Part shown: piece by piece, positions 1-7,196 of the stretch
How positions within the stretch are numbered: position 1 is the first letter of the stretch
Layout of the letters: every line of letters starts with the position of its first letter
Assembly: GCA_023459335.1 (NCBI GenBank)
Contig: JAEWUO010000016.1
Span: forward strand, 1-64,000
DNA from: Bacillota bacterium
GTDB lineage: Bacteria; Bacillota; Clostridia; Christensenellales; CAG-138
Direction: 5' to 3'
Length of the DNA stretch: 64,000 nt
Position numbers and translations under genes: made by a program
Notes under the pieces: model-generated
The model's database searches: none
The model's input: the letters and a program-made list of their open reading frames with translations, nothing else
What the model was told of the DNA's origin: nothing

Positions 1-2
1 AC

Positions 3-1979
3 CCGGCGCACTACGTGATGGCCGAGAGCCCGACGGCGACGCACGTGAACGAGAGCAAAACGGTGTACTTCGTCGCGCTGAACGACAACTACCTGCCCGC
101 GCTCGGGAACGCGCAGGTCACGATCTCTCCGCGAAGCGTGATGGTAAATACGTTCGGCGCGACCAAGGTATACGACGCGACGCCGCTGACTGCGTCCGGC
201 TGGAGTTATAACCCATCCGGCGACGGATTTACCAGCGGCGAAGGGTTTGCAACCGCGTCGGGAATCGGAAGGATCACAGACACCGGAACGGCGGACAACG
301 GCTTTGCGTATACGCTGAACGGCAGCACGCTGAGCGGGGACTATATTATCTCCGCCGTACCCGGCACGCTCACGGTCGAACCGCGCACGGTGCTCGTTTC
401 CGCGCTCGATGCAAGCAAGAACTACGGCGCGGCCGATCCGGTGTTCGGCTATGAATTTACAAACGGAGCGGTGGGCGCAACGACCTATTACGCACCGCTG
501 GCGGGCGATCTTACCGGCATGGCGGTGACGGTACGCCGCGCGAACAGCGATAACGGCGTCGGTGTCTATCCGGATGTCCTGGAAGCGAGCGTGAATGCGA
601 CGCCGGCTGTGCGGAAGAACTACGTGTTCGATACGGCGGCGGCGGACTTTACGGTCAACCCGCTTGTGGCGTATCGCCTCGGCACGACGGATCCGGTTAC
701 CGGATTCCCGCCGGAAACCTGGTTCGACTACGGATCGGACGCCGTACTTGCAACGGCGAACGGCGTGAAGCGGATCGGATATCACCTGATCGGCTGGACA
801 GACGACGCGACGGGCGATGCGATATCGCTTGGCGGAGCGATTCCCGCGATCGACAGAAACTATACGCTGAACGCGGTTTGGGAGACTGCGCTCCACAATG
901 TCGCTTACTTCCCGGGAACCGGCGCGCCTGTGCTCGATATGCCGGAAAACATCGGCAATGTCCAGTATGGAACGCTGGCAACGCTTTCCGGACAGGTTCC
1001 GTATAACTCCGGGTACACCTTCCTGTATTGGAAGACGAAGCAGATCGACGGAACGGAGATGACATTCGATCCGGGCGCCACCTTCGTGATGCCGGATAAC
1101 GACGTGTCGCTCCTTGCGGTCTGGAAAGCGGCGACTTCGCCGGTTTACTACCATGCCAACGGCGCCGCGGGCGATACCGTGGAAGACGGGCGCTATCCGA
1201 CCGATTCGGTTGTCACGGTGTCCGGCGGTCTCTTTACGAGGCCGGGTTACCGCTTTACCGGCTGGAGCCTGAGCGAAAACGGCGCGGTCGCGTATCAGCC
1301 CGGCAGCACCTTTACGATGCCGCCGCGGCAGGTGAACCTCTACGCGCAGTGGGAGCAGGCAAAATTCACGATCACTTACATCGTCACGGGCGGAACGGGC
1401 GATTTCGACGGCACGACGCCGTATGCGACCTATACCGGTCTTATTTACGGAGACGCGACGCCGGTTCCGAACGATCCGGCGCTGGAAGGGTATACGTTTG
1501 ACGGCTGGACGACGGTGATTCCCGCGACGGTGCCCGACGGCGATCTCGTGATCTACGGATCTGTGACGGCGGTTGAACAACGCGATCAGCTCGAAACGAT
1601 TCCGGAGAACGATACGCCGCTTGCCGGCGGTCCGGTCTGGGCGCTCCTGAATCTGATCCTCGCCATAGCGACCGCTCTTGCGTCGATTCTGATGCTGATC
1701 GGCCTGATCGGCAAGAAGAAGGAAGAAGAGGATGGTATCGTCATCCGCGAGACGGAGAAACACGGGCTGGCACGCATGCTGACGCTTCTGCCCGGCGTCG
1801 GAGGCATCATCGCTTTCATCCTCACGGAGAACATGAACAATCCGATGGTCTTTACGGACCGATGGACGATTCTGATGGTCATCATCTCGCTGATCCAGCT
1901 CCTGCTGGTGGTCTTCGGCATCAAACAGGATAAGGAACCGGAGGACGAAAGAAGAAACGACCTGCCGAAAACGGTATAA
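3..1979 (+). CDS. Surface protein with MBG and InlB-type repeats (5' end outside window)
   Basis: The reading frame is open to the left window edge, so the first visible start codons (GTG at 15, ATG at 18) are internal and the true start with its signal peptide lies upstream. The first ~200 visible residues hold two MBG-like beta-sandwich repeats (pattern ...VYDATPLTASG..., ...GTLTVEPRTV...). They are followed by about four InlB/Listeria-Bacteroides-type repeats, recognisable by the GYxFxGW and Y...W/V endings (GYHLIGW, GYTFLYW, GYRFTGW, GYTFDGW). The C-terminus has no LPxTG sortase motif; instead it has three hydrophobic segments (around WALLNLILAIATALASILML, LLPGVGGIIAFIL and TILMVIISLIQLLLVVFGI) separated by charged loops. 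It is therefore predicted to be an adhesin-like exoprotein anchored by its own membrane helices. The binding partner is unknown. Confidence 0.85.
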   Translation, partial: PAHYVMAESPTATHVNESKTVYFVALNDNYLPALGNAQVTISPRSVMVNTFGATKVYDATPLTASGWSYNPSGDGFTSGEGFATASGIGRITDTGTADNGFAYTLNGSTLSGDYIISAVPGTLTVEPRTVLVSALDASKNYGAADPVFGYEFTNGAVGATTYYAPLAGDLTGMAVTVRRANSDNGVGVYPDVLEASVNATPAVRKNYVFDTAAADFTVNPLVAYRLGTTDPVTGFPPETWFDYGSDAVLATANGVKRIGYHLIGWTDDATGDAISLGGAIPAIDRNYTLNAVWETALHNVAYFPGTGAPVLDMPENIGNVQYGTLATLSGQVPYNSGYTFLYWKTKQIDGTEMTFDPGATFVMPDNDVSLLAVWKAATSPVYYHANGAAGDTVEDGRYPTDSVVTVSGGLFTRPGYRFTGWSLSENGAVAYQPGSTFTMPPRQVNLYAQWEQAKFTITYIVTGGTGDFDGTTPYATYTGLIYGDATPVPNDPALEGYTFDGWTTVIPATVPDGDLVIYGSVTAVEQRDQLETIPENDTPLAGGPVWALLNLILAIATALASILMLIGLIGKKKEEEDGIVIRETEKHGLARMLTLLPGVGGIIAFILTENMNNPMVFTDRWTILMVIISLIQLLLVVFGIKQDKEPEDERRNDLPKTV

Positions 1980-2005
1980 CCCGCAACGAATTCAAGCGAC
2001 TGCGG

Positions 2006-2045
2006 CATCCGGCGCACCCGGAAAAAGGGGCGCCGGATGTTTTAT
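2006..2045 (+). terminator. Rho-independent terminator after the surface protein
   Basis: Perfect 10-bp stem catccggcgc (2006-2015) / gcgccggatg (2030-2039) followed by TTTT, 27 bases after the stop codon of the surface protein gene. Confidence 0.85.
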
Positions 2046-2221
2046 ATCTGCGGAATCAATCCGGTTACGCGGAAAAAATCGAAGGAGGATCGGAGCGGAA
2101 AAAACGCCGATATGCTGTAACAATCGCATTGCATCACGGTGAATGCGAACGCTATGTAACAAACAATCGCCTGAATTACGGCGGATTTCTCAAGCGCGTA
2201 TAGTTTCAAAGTAACAATTTG

Positions 2222-2251
2222 TTGCATTTGCGTGATTTGCAGCAGTATAAT
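2222..2251 (+). promoter_or_regulatory. Sigma-70 type promoter placed for a leaderless transcript
   Basis: TTGCAT (2222-2227), 18-base spacer, TATAAT (2246-2251). The ATG of the transglutaminase lipoprotein begins at 2258, six bases after the -10 box, which is about where transcription should start. No Shine-Dalgarno sequence fits between. The rest of 2046-2221 holds no gene that I can support; it contains repeats of TGTAACAA (see findings). Confidence 0.7.
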
Positions 2252-2257
2252 CGGGCT

Positions 2258-3166
2258 ATGGACAAACGGTCGGTGGCCGGACGGCTGCAAAAAGGAGTGG
2301 CTTGGCTGCTTTTTTTCGGCTTCTTTTGCCTGACGGCCTGCGCGGGAGGCGCTTCCGCACTGCGGGATACGGCGGAAACCGGCTTAACCGTCACGCCCGC
2401 GCTAGAGGAAACACCGGAGAAGGAAGCGCCGCTTCTCCTGCCCGAGGCGTCGGGTGAGATCGTTTACGAGGGTGCGGGCGTCACGATAGACGCCTCCCAT
2501 ACCGATCAGGGATATATCATGATCCGCTGCGAACCGGGCGGAAAACGGCTGAAGGCGCGCATTGCGACGCAACAGCAAACCTATTACTACGACCTGCCCG
2601 CCGGGGAAAATTACAGCGTGTTTCCGCTGCAGATGGGTGACGGCGCGTATACCGTCCGTGTGATGGAACAGGTGGAGAACGATCTTTACGCCGTCAGGTT
2701 TGGCAAGGAACTGACCGTGAAACTCGCGAGCGAAACAGTTTGCTTTTTGTATCCCAACCAGTATGTGTGGTATGATGGGGAAACAAAAACCGTCCGGAAA
2801 GCAAGAGAGCTGTCCCGGGGACTGACGGACGAAGCGCAGATCGCAAAGACGTTTTACAAATTCGTGGTCAGGCATATGACTTACGACACCGAGAAGGCGA
2901 AGACAGTGCCATACGGGTATCTGCCGGATGCGGATGCGGCGTTGGATACAGGAAAAGGAATCTGCTTCGACTACGCCGCGCTGCTGGCCGTCATGCTTCG
3001 CTCCAAGGGGATTCCAACCGAAATGCTCATCGGCACCGTGACGCCTGAAAATCTGTATCACGCCTGGAACAGCGTCTATCTGAACGGCGAATGGGTCTGG
3101 ATGGACCCGACGCTTGACGGGACGGGACACAAAGAGGCAGATTATATCACGGAACGGATTTACTGA
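2258..3166 (+). CDS. Transglutaminase-like lipoprotein
   Basis: Start ATG 2258 was chosen because it gives a classical lipoprotein signal: positively charged MDKRSVAGR, a hydrophobic stretch, then lipobox LTAC at about residues 24-27; the upstream in-frame start at 2219 precedes the promoter -10 box. The C-terminal half is a transglutaminase/protease-like domain with the Cys-His-Asp triad visible: GKGICFDYAALLAVMLRSKG (Cys), YHAWNSVY (His) and WVWMDPTL (Asp). The middle part resembles a beta-sandwich. It is likely membrane-tethered outside the cell and acts as a peptidase or transglutaminase on surface proteins or peptidoglycan; the substrate is not known. It lies 69 bases upstream of gspF on the same strand and may be read through into the pilus-like operon. 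Confidence 0.8.
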   Translation: MDKRSVAGRLQKGVAWLLFFGFFCLTACAGGASALRDTAETGLTVTPALEETPEKEAPLLLPEASGEIVYEGAGVTIDASHTDQGYIMIRCEPGGKRLKARIATQQQTYYYDLPAGENYSVFPLQMGDGAYTVRVMEQVENDLYAVRFGKELTVKLASETVCFLYPNQYVWYDGETKTVRKARELSRGLTDEAQIAKTFYKFVVRHMTYDTEKAKTVPYGYLPDADAALDTGKGICFDYAALLAVMLRSKGIPTEMLIGTVTPENLYHAWNSVYLNGEWVWMDPTLDGTGHKEADYITERIY

Positions 3167-3235
3167 TAACCCGGGCGGATTTATCCGGCCGCGCTTTCGA
3201 CGTCGGGCGGACCATGATTCAGAAAGGGAACCGGA

Positions 3236-4291
3236 ATGCAGGATCAGATCAAGCAAAAAACGCTTCCGCCGGACGAAACCGCGCTCTTTTGCGAGCAGGT
3301 TGCGATGGTGCTCAATGCCGGTATTCCGCTGGGCGAAGGGATGGAGACCCTCGCGCGCAGCTATGCGGACAGCCGTTACGGCGCGCGCTTCGAAGGAATA
3401 CGCGCTGCGCTCGAGCGCCGCGGCGTTCTCTCCTCCGCGCTGGAAGATGCGGGTATCTTCCCGAAATATATGCTCGCCATGACGCGCATCGGCGAACGCT
3501 CCGGCAAGCTGGACGACGTCATGTCTGCGCTGGCGAACTATTACCAGTGGGAGGCGCAGATCAAGACTTCCGTAAAAAACGCGATCCTCTACCCCGGCCT
3601 GCTCGTCATGATGCTTGCGGTGGTCGTCGCCATCCTCGTTATCAGCGTTATTCCGGTGTTCCAGCGCGTATTCGACAGTATGGGCCTCGCGGCGGGCAGC
3701 TCGGCTTCCGCGGCGATGCAGATTGGCGTCGGCGTGGGCAAAGGCATGCTCGTGCTGGTCGGCGTATTCGCGGTGCTGCTGGCTGCGGCGGGCGTTCTTC
3801 TGCGCACAAGCCGCCGGGACTCCGTGCTTTCCCTGCTCGCGCGGGTTATACCGTCCGTCCGCCGCGTCAACGCGCGGCTCTCCACGGCGCGGTATGCATC
3901 CGCGCTCTCCATGATGCTCGCGGCGGGGTATCCCGTTGAGGACGCGATTCAGCTTGCGCCTTCCGTCGTAACCGACGCGAAGCACCGGCAGCAGGCCGAG
4001 CGCGCGGCGAAGGCGCTGTTAGGCGGCGCGGGGTTTGCGGACGCGGCGGAGAAGAGCGGCCTGTTCGATCCGATGCATGAAAAGATGATCCGCTTCGGCG
4101 CGGCGTCCGGCAAGCTGGACGCGGTGATGGAAAAACTCAGCGGAATCTATATGACGGAGGCGGACGACGCGATCCATAACGTGATCGCGATGATCGAGCC
4201 GACGCTGGTCGCGGTGCTGTCCATCGTGATCGGCGGCATCCTGCTTTCGGTCATGCTTCCGCTTCTTTCGGTGCTTTCGGCGGTCGGCTGA
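3236..4291 (+). CDS. GspF/PilC-type inner membrane platform protein
   Basis: 351 residues with the two GspF repeats of type IV pilus and type II secretion platform proteins. Repeat 1 runs from FCEQVAMVLNAGIPLGEGME to GERSGKLDDVM and the first membrane pair (ILYPGLLVMMLAVVVAILVI); repeat 2 from YASALSMMLAAGYPVEDAIQ to GAASGKLDAVMEKLSGIY and a last membrane helix. Start ATG 3236 follows AAAGGGA. It is slightly shorter than typical PilC (about 400) because the N-terminal cytoplasmic extension is minimal. It should sit in the cytoplasmic membrane and couple the ATPase to pilin-like subunits encoded just downstream. Confidence 0.9.
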   Translation: MQDQIKQKTLPPDETALFCEQVAMVLNAGIPLGEGMETLARSYADSRYGARFEGIRAALERRGVLSSALEDAGIFPKYMLAMTRIGERSGKLDDVMSALANYYQWEAQIKTSVKNAILYPGLLVMMLAVVVAILVISVIPVFQRVFDSMGLAAGSSASAAMQIGVGVGKGMLVLVGVFAVLLAAAGVLLRTSRRDSVLSLLARVIPSVRRVNARLSTARYASALSMMLAAGYPVEDAIQLAPSVVTDAKHRQQAERAAKALLGGAGFADAAEKSGLFDPMHEKMIRFGAASGKLDAVMEKLSGIYMTEADDAIHNVIAMIEPTLVAVLSIVIGGILLSVMLPLLSVLSAVG

Positions 4292-4380
4292 TCAAACCGC
4301 CGAAGCAGGAATTTTGCCTCATATTATTAAGTAATGCGCAATCAGACCGAACGGACCGCTATCTGAAAGGAGGAATCGGC

Positions 4381-4710
4381 GTGCATCTCTACGAGCGTGT
4401 TCGCGGGCAGAACAGAGGCCTGCTGTTCGCGGTTATCGTGTTTGTGCTGCTCGCCGCTTTCTTCCTTGCGGCGCTTTCCTCCTCCGCACGCCGGAATGAC
4501 ACGCGCGAACAGGAACTGATCGCCGGCGCGCTGCAGCGCGCCGTGGTCACCTGCTACGCGGTCGAGGGGAAATATCCGCCGAATCTCGAATATATCTATC
4601 AAAACTACGGTGTCCGCGTGGACGAGAGCCGGTATGCGGTGTTTTACGACGTGATCGCCGCGAACGTCATGCCCGGCGTTCGAGTGATGCGGATCGGAGG
4701 CGGCTCATGA
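4381..4710 (+). CDS. Small single-helix pilus-operon protein
   Basis: 109 residues; GTG start at 4381 is set by a strong AAAGGAGG seven to ten bases upstream. A short basic N-terminus (MHLYERVRGQNR) is followed by one hydrophobic helix at about residues 13-34 and then a soluble domain with VVTCYAVEGKYPPNLEYIYQ, the kind of alpha helix plus tyrosine-rich loop seen in pseudopilins. There is no canonical prepilin peptidase site (no G|FxxxE). Its stop overlaps the next ATG (ATGA), so translation is coupled. Function is inferred from position between gspF and a pilT-like gene. Confidence 0.7.
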   Translation: MHLYERVRGQNRGLLFAVIVFVLLAAFFLAALSSSARRNDTREQELIAGALQRAVVTCYAVEGKYPPNLEYIYQNYGVRVDESRYAVFYDVIAANVMPGVRVMRIGGGS

Positions 4711-5204
4711 GCGCCGGTTCTTCCGCGCGCGTCCGCGGCGAGGTGCGGGGCGTTTTCATCTTCGCGCTGCTCGCGGCGTTTGCGCTGCTGTCCCTCATCG
4801 TCGTCGTGGTCGGCGCGCGTTCCTACCGCATGATCAACGCTACGGCGGAGCGCGCGTATGTCTCCCGCACGGGACTGAGCTATCTGATCGGCAAGGTGCG
4901 CGGCGCAGACGAGGCGGGCATGCTCGAGGTGCGCAGCGAAGGAGGCATGGACGTGCTGGCGCTCGGCGGCATGTATGGCGGCGAGCGTTATCAAACCTAT
5001 ATTTACTGCGACGGGACGCAGGTGCTGGAATACTTTGCAAAGGCGGACCTTGCGTTTTCGCCGGATTACGGCGAGGAGATCTTCACGGCGGAACAGCTGC
5101 GCTTTTCGCTTGACGGCGGCCTTCTGACGATTTTGCTGACCGATACGGGCGGCGAAACGCACACCGCCGCGGTCCTTCTGCAGGCGGCGAAGGAGGGCGC
5201 ATGA
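4707..5204 (+). CDS. DUF4860-like pseudopilin-type protein
   Basis: 165 residues: RxEVRGVF, a hydrophobic helix (about 17-40), then a domain with LSYLIGKVRGADEAG and a repeated beta pattern ending ...LRFSLDGGLLTILLTDTGGE. I recognise this layout as similar to the DUF4860 family found in clostridial pilus-like operons (from memory, not from a search). It overlaps both neighbours by ATGA, indicating coupled translation. It is probably an extracytoplasmic minor subunit held by its N-terminal helix. Confidence 0.75.
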   Translation: MSAGSSARVRGEVRGVFIFALLAAFALLSLIVVVVGARSYRMINATAERAYVSRTGLSYLIGKVRGADEAGMLEVRSEGGMDVLALGGMYGGERYQTYIYCDGTQVLEYFAKADLAFSPDYGEEIFTAEQLRFSLDGGLLTILLTDTGGETHTAAVLLQAAKEGA

Positions 5205-5623
5205 CGGATACGACGCTGCGCCCGCCGAAAAAACGCGGGGTCTTCAGCCCGGTACTGCTGGAACTGACCATCGTCATCCTGTTTTTTGCGCTCTCGACGA
5301 GCGTGATCGTCCGGCTGATCTCCGCCGCGAGCACGACCGCCCAGGAGAGCGAGTTTCACGCGCGGGCGATTCTCGCGATGGAAACCGTTGCGGAGCGGAT
5401 CAAGACAAATCCCGCCGGGGCCGGAACGGAGACCGGAGACGGCGTGCGAGAATTTACGGAAGAAGTTTCCTCCGATCTTTCGGTCGTCTGCGTCGTTACC
5501 GAGGATCCGTCGCCTGCGCAGGGGACGCTGTATGAAATCAAACTTCATGTCGTTTCCCCCAGAGGCGACGCGTATACGCTGGAAACCGCGCGGTATCAGC
5601 CGGATACGGAGGTGGCGCCATGA
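5201..5623 (+). CDS. Pseudopilin-like protein
   Basis: 140 residues. The N-terminus has the basic leader, then VFSPVLLELTIVILFFALST, a hydrophobic helix with a glutamate near its start, which is the hallmark of type IV pilin-like subunits, although the cleavage motif is not canonical. The helix is followed by SAASTTAQESEFHARAIL and a small beta domain. ATGA overlaps join it to the genes before and after. It is the best candidate for the main fibre or tip subunit of this operon. Confidence 0.75.
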   Translation: MTDTTLRPPKKRGVFSPVLLELTIVILFFALSTSVIVRLISAASTTAQESEFHARAILAMETVAERIKTNPAGAGTETGDGVREFTEEVSSDLSVVCVVTEDPSPAQGTLYEIKLHVVSPRGDAYTLETARYQPDTEVAP

Positions 5624-6036
5624 AACAGTATCCTTCGCGCATGGGCGTCGGCGCCTCGAGCATCCTGCTCATCCTCGTGGTGGTGAGCCTGACGCTGTTC
5701 GCGTCGCTCGCATTGATCCAGGCGCGCTCGGACGCGGCGCTCACGGAGAAGACCGCCGTCAGCATCGACGCGTTTTACGACGCAGACGCGCGCGCGCAGA
5801 AGATGCTCGCCGCACTGGACGACGCGCTGCGGGCGGGTCTGCCGCCCGAAAACGTCGAGGGCGTAACAAGGCAGGCGGACGGAACCTATGACTTCTCCAT
5901 CGGTTCCTCGGACGGGCACACGTTATACGTCTCCGTATCTACGAACGGAGGAACTTGTGCTGTAACAAACTATCGCTATGAAAGCGCTGCGGAATGGGTT
6001 GGCCAGAACGCGGGTACGCTCTGGCAGGGAGGTTGA
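5620..6036 (+). CDS. Single-helix pilus-operon protein, function unknown
   Basis: 138 residues, ATGA overlap with the gene before. One hydrophobic helix (about residues 12-35, ASSILLILVVVSLTLFASLA) follows a short basic leader; the rest is a soluble extracytoplasmic domain containing ALTEKTAVSIDAFYDADARA and one cysteine. It fits a minor pseudopilin or assembly factor. It ends a few bases before the pilT-like start and shares its mRNA. Confidence 0.7.
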   Translation: MKQYPSRMGVGASSILLILVVVSLTLFASLALIQARSDAALTEKTAVSIDAFYDADARAQKMLAALDDALRAGLPPENVEGVTRQADGTYDFSIGSSDGHTLYVSVSTNGGTCAVTNYRYESAAEWVGQNAGTLWQGG

Positions 6037-6040
6037 AATG

Positions 6041-7105
6041 ATGGCGGATGTGAACGATATCCTGCAGGTGGCAATCGAGCGCGGCGGATCGGACGTATTT
6101 ATCATTCCCGGTTCCTGCGTTCGCCTTAAGGTATCCGGCGAAGTGCAGCCGATCATGGATCTGCTGCTCAAACCGGACGATACGAAACGGCTGATCAAAC
6201 AGGTCTACGATCTGAACCACCGTGAAATGGATCACCTACTCGAAAGCGGCGACGATGATTTTTCATTTTCCATCAGCGGTGTCGGACGTTTTCGCTGCAA
6301 CGCTTACCAGCAGAGAAACTCGCTTGCCATGGTGCTGCGGGTGGTCTCCCTCGTGCTGCCGGATCCGATGAAAATGCACATCCCAGACGAGGTCCTGCGG
6401 CTTTCGGACATCAAGAAAGGCCTCGTGCTCGTCACAGGCCCGGCCGCAAGCGGAAAATCGACCACGCTTGCCTGCATCATCGACCGGATCAACATGACCC
6501 GGTGCGGGCATATCATCACGATCGAGGACCCGATCGAGTTCGTCCATGCGCACAAAGCGAGTGTGCTGACCCAGCGCGAAGTGGAACACGACACCGTGAG
6601 TTACAAGACCGCCCTGCGTGCGGCGCTCCGGCAGGCGCCGGATGTGATCCTGCTCGGCGAAATGCGGGATTTCGAGACGATTCAGACCGCGCTGACCGCG
6701 GCGGAAACGGGGCAGCTCGTGCTCAGCACGCTGCATACCGTCGGCGCGGCGAAGACGATCGACCGCATCATCGACGTATTTCCCGCCAACCAGCAGCAGC
6801 AGATCCGCGTCCAGCTCTCCATGGTGCTTCGCGCTGTGGTCAGCCAGCAGCTGCTTCCGACCGTGGACGGCGGGCTGGAACCCGCGTTTGAGATCATGAT
6901 GGTCAACAGCGCGATCTCGAATATGATCCGCGACGGCAAGGCGCACCAGATGGACAACGTGATCTTTTCCGGCGCGCAGGAAGGCATGCGCACGATGGAC
7001 GGCGAAATTTTCCGTCTCTACGAGGCAAAACGGATTACGAAAGAAACCGCGCTGCTCTTTGCCGCAAATCAGGAGCAGATGAGAAAAAAGATCACCGAAG
7101 GCTGA
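6041..7105 (+). CDS. pilT: PilT-family twitching/retraction ATPase
   Basis: About 354 residues. Start at ATG 6041 (or the adjacent ATG 6038) is supported by GGGAGG at 6027-6032; an in-frame ATG at 5978 lies inside the upstream gene. All PilT/GspE family motifs are present: Walker A GPAASGKST, Asp box TIEDPIEFVH, Walker B VILLGEMRDFETI, and His box LVLSTLHTVGAAKT, plus a SAISNMIRDGK variant of the AIRNLIRE motif. Overall sequence is of the PilT (retraction) rather than PilB (extension) type, and it is the only secretion ATPase seen in the window. It acts as a cytoplasmic hexamer powering the GspF platform. Confidence 0.92.
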   Translation: MADVNDILQVAIERGGSDVFIIPGSCVRLKVSGEVQPIMDLLLKPDDTKRLIKQVYDLNHREMDHLLESGDDDFSFSISGVGRFRCNAYQQRNSLAMVLRVVSLVLPDPMKMHIPDEVLRLSDIKKGLVLVTGPAASGKSTTLACIIDRINMTRCGHIITIEDPIEFVHAHKASVLTQREVEHDTVSYKTALRAALRQAPDVILLGEMRDFETIQTALTAAETGQLVLSTLHTVGAAKTIDRIIDVFPANQQQQIRVQLSMVLRAVVSQQLLPTVDGGLEPAFEIMMVNSAISNMIRDGKAHQMDNVIFSGAQEGMRTMDGEIFRLYEAKRITKETALLFAANQEQMRKKITEG

Positions 7106-7196
7106 ACAAAACGGCGGGACGAAACGGAACCGCTGTACGCACCGGCGGAACAGAAAAGCACCGCCATTTCAACCCGGAACGCAAGGAGGATTCGGC

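Noticed and set aside
697..1065. Long minus-strand open frame inside the surface protein gene
   Set aside because: Arg/Ser-rich shadow of a GC-rich gene; no ribosome binding site, no family resemblance. Many similar frames across the window were rejected for the same reason.
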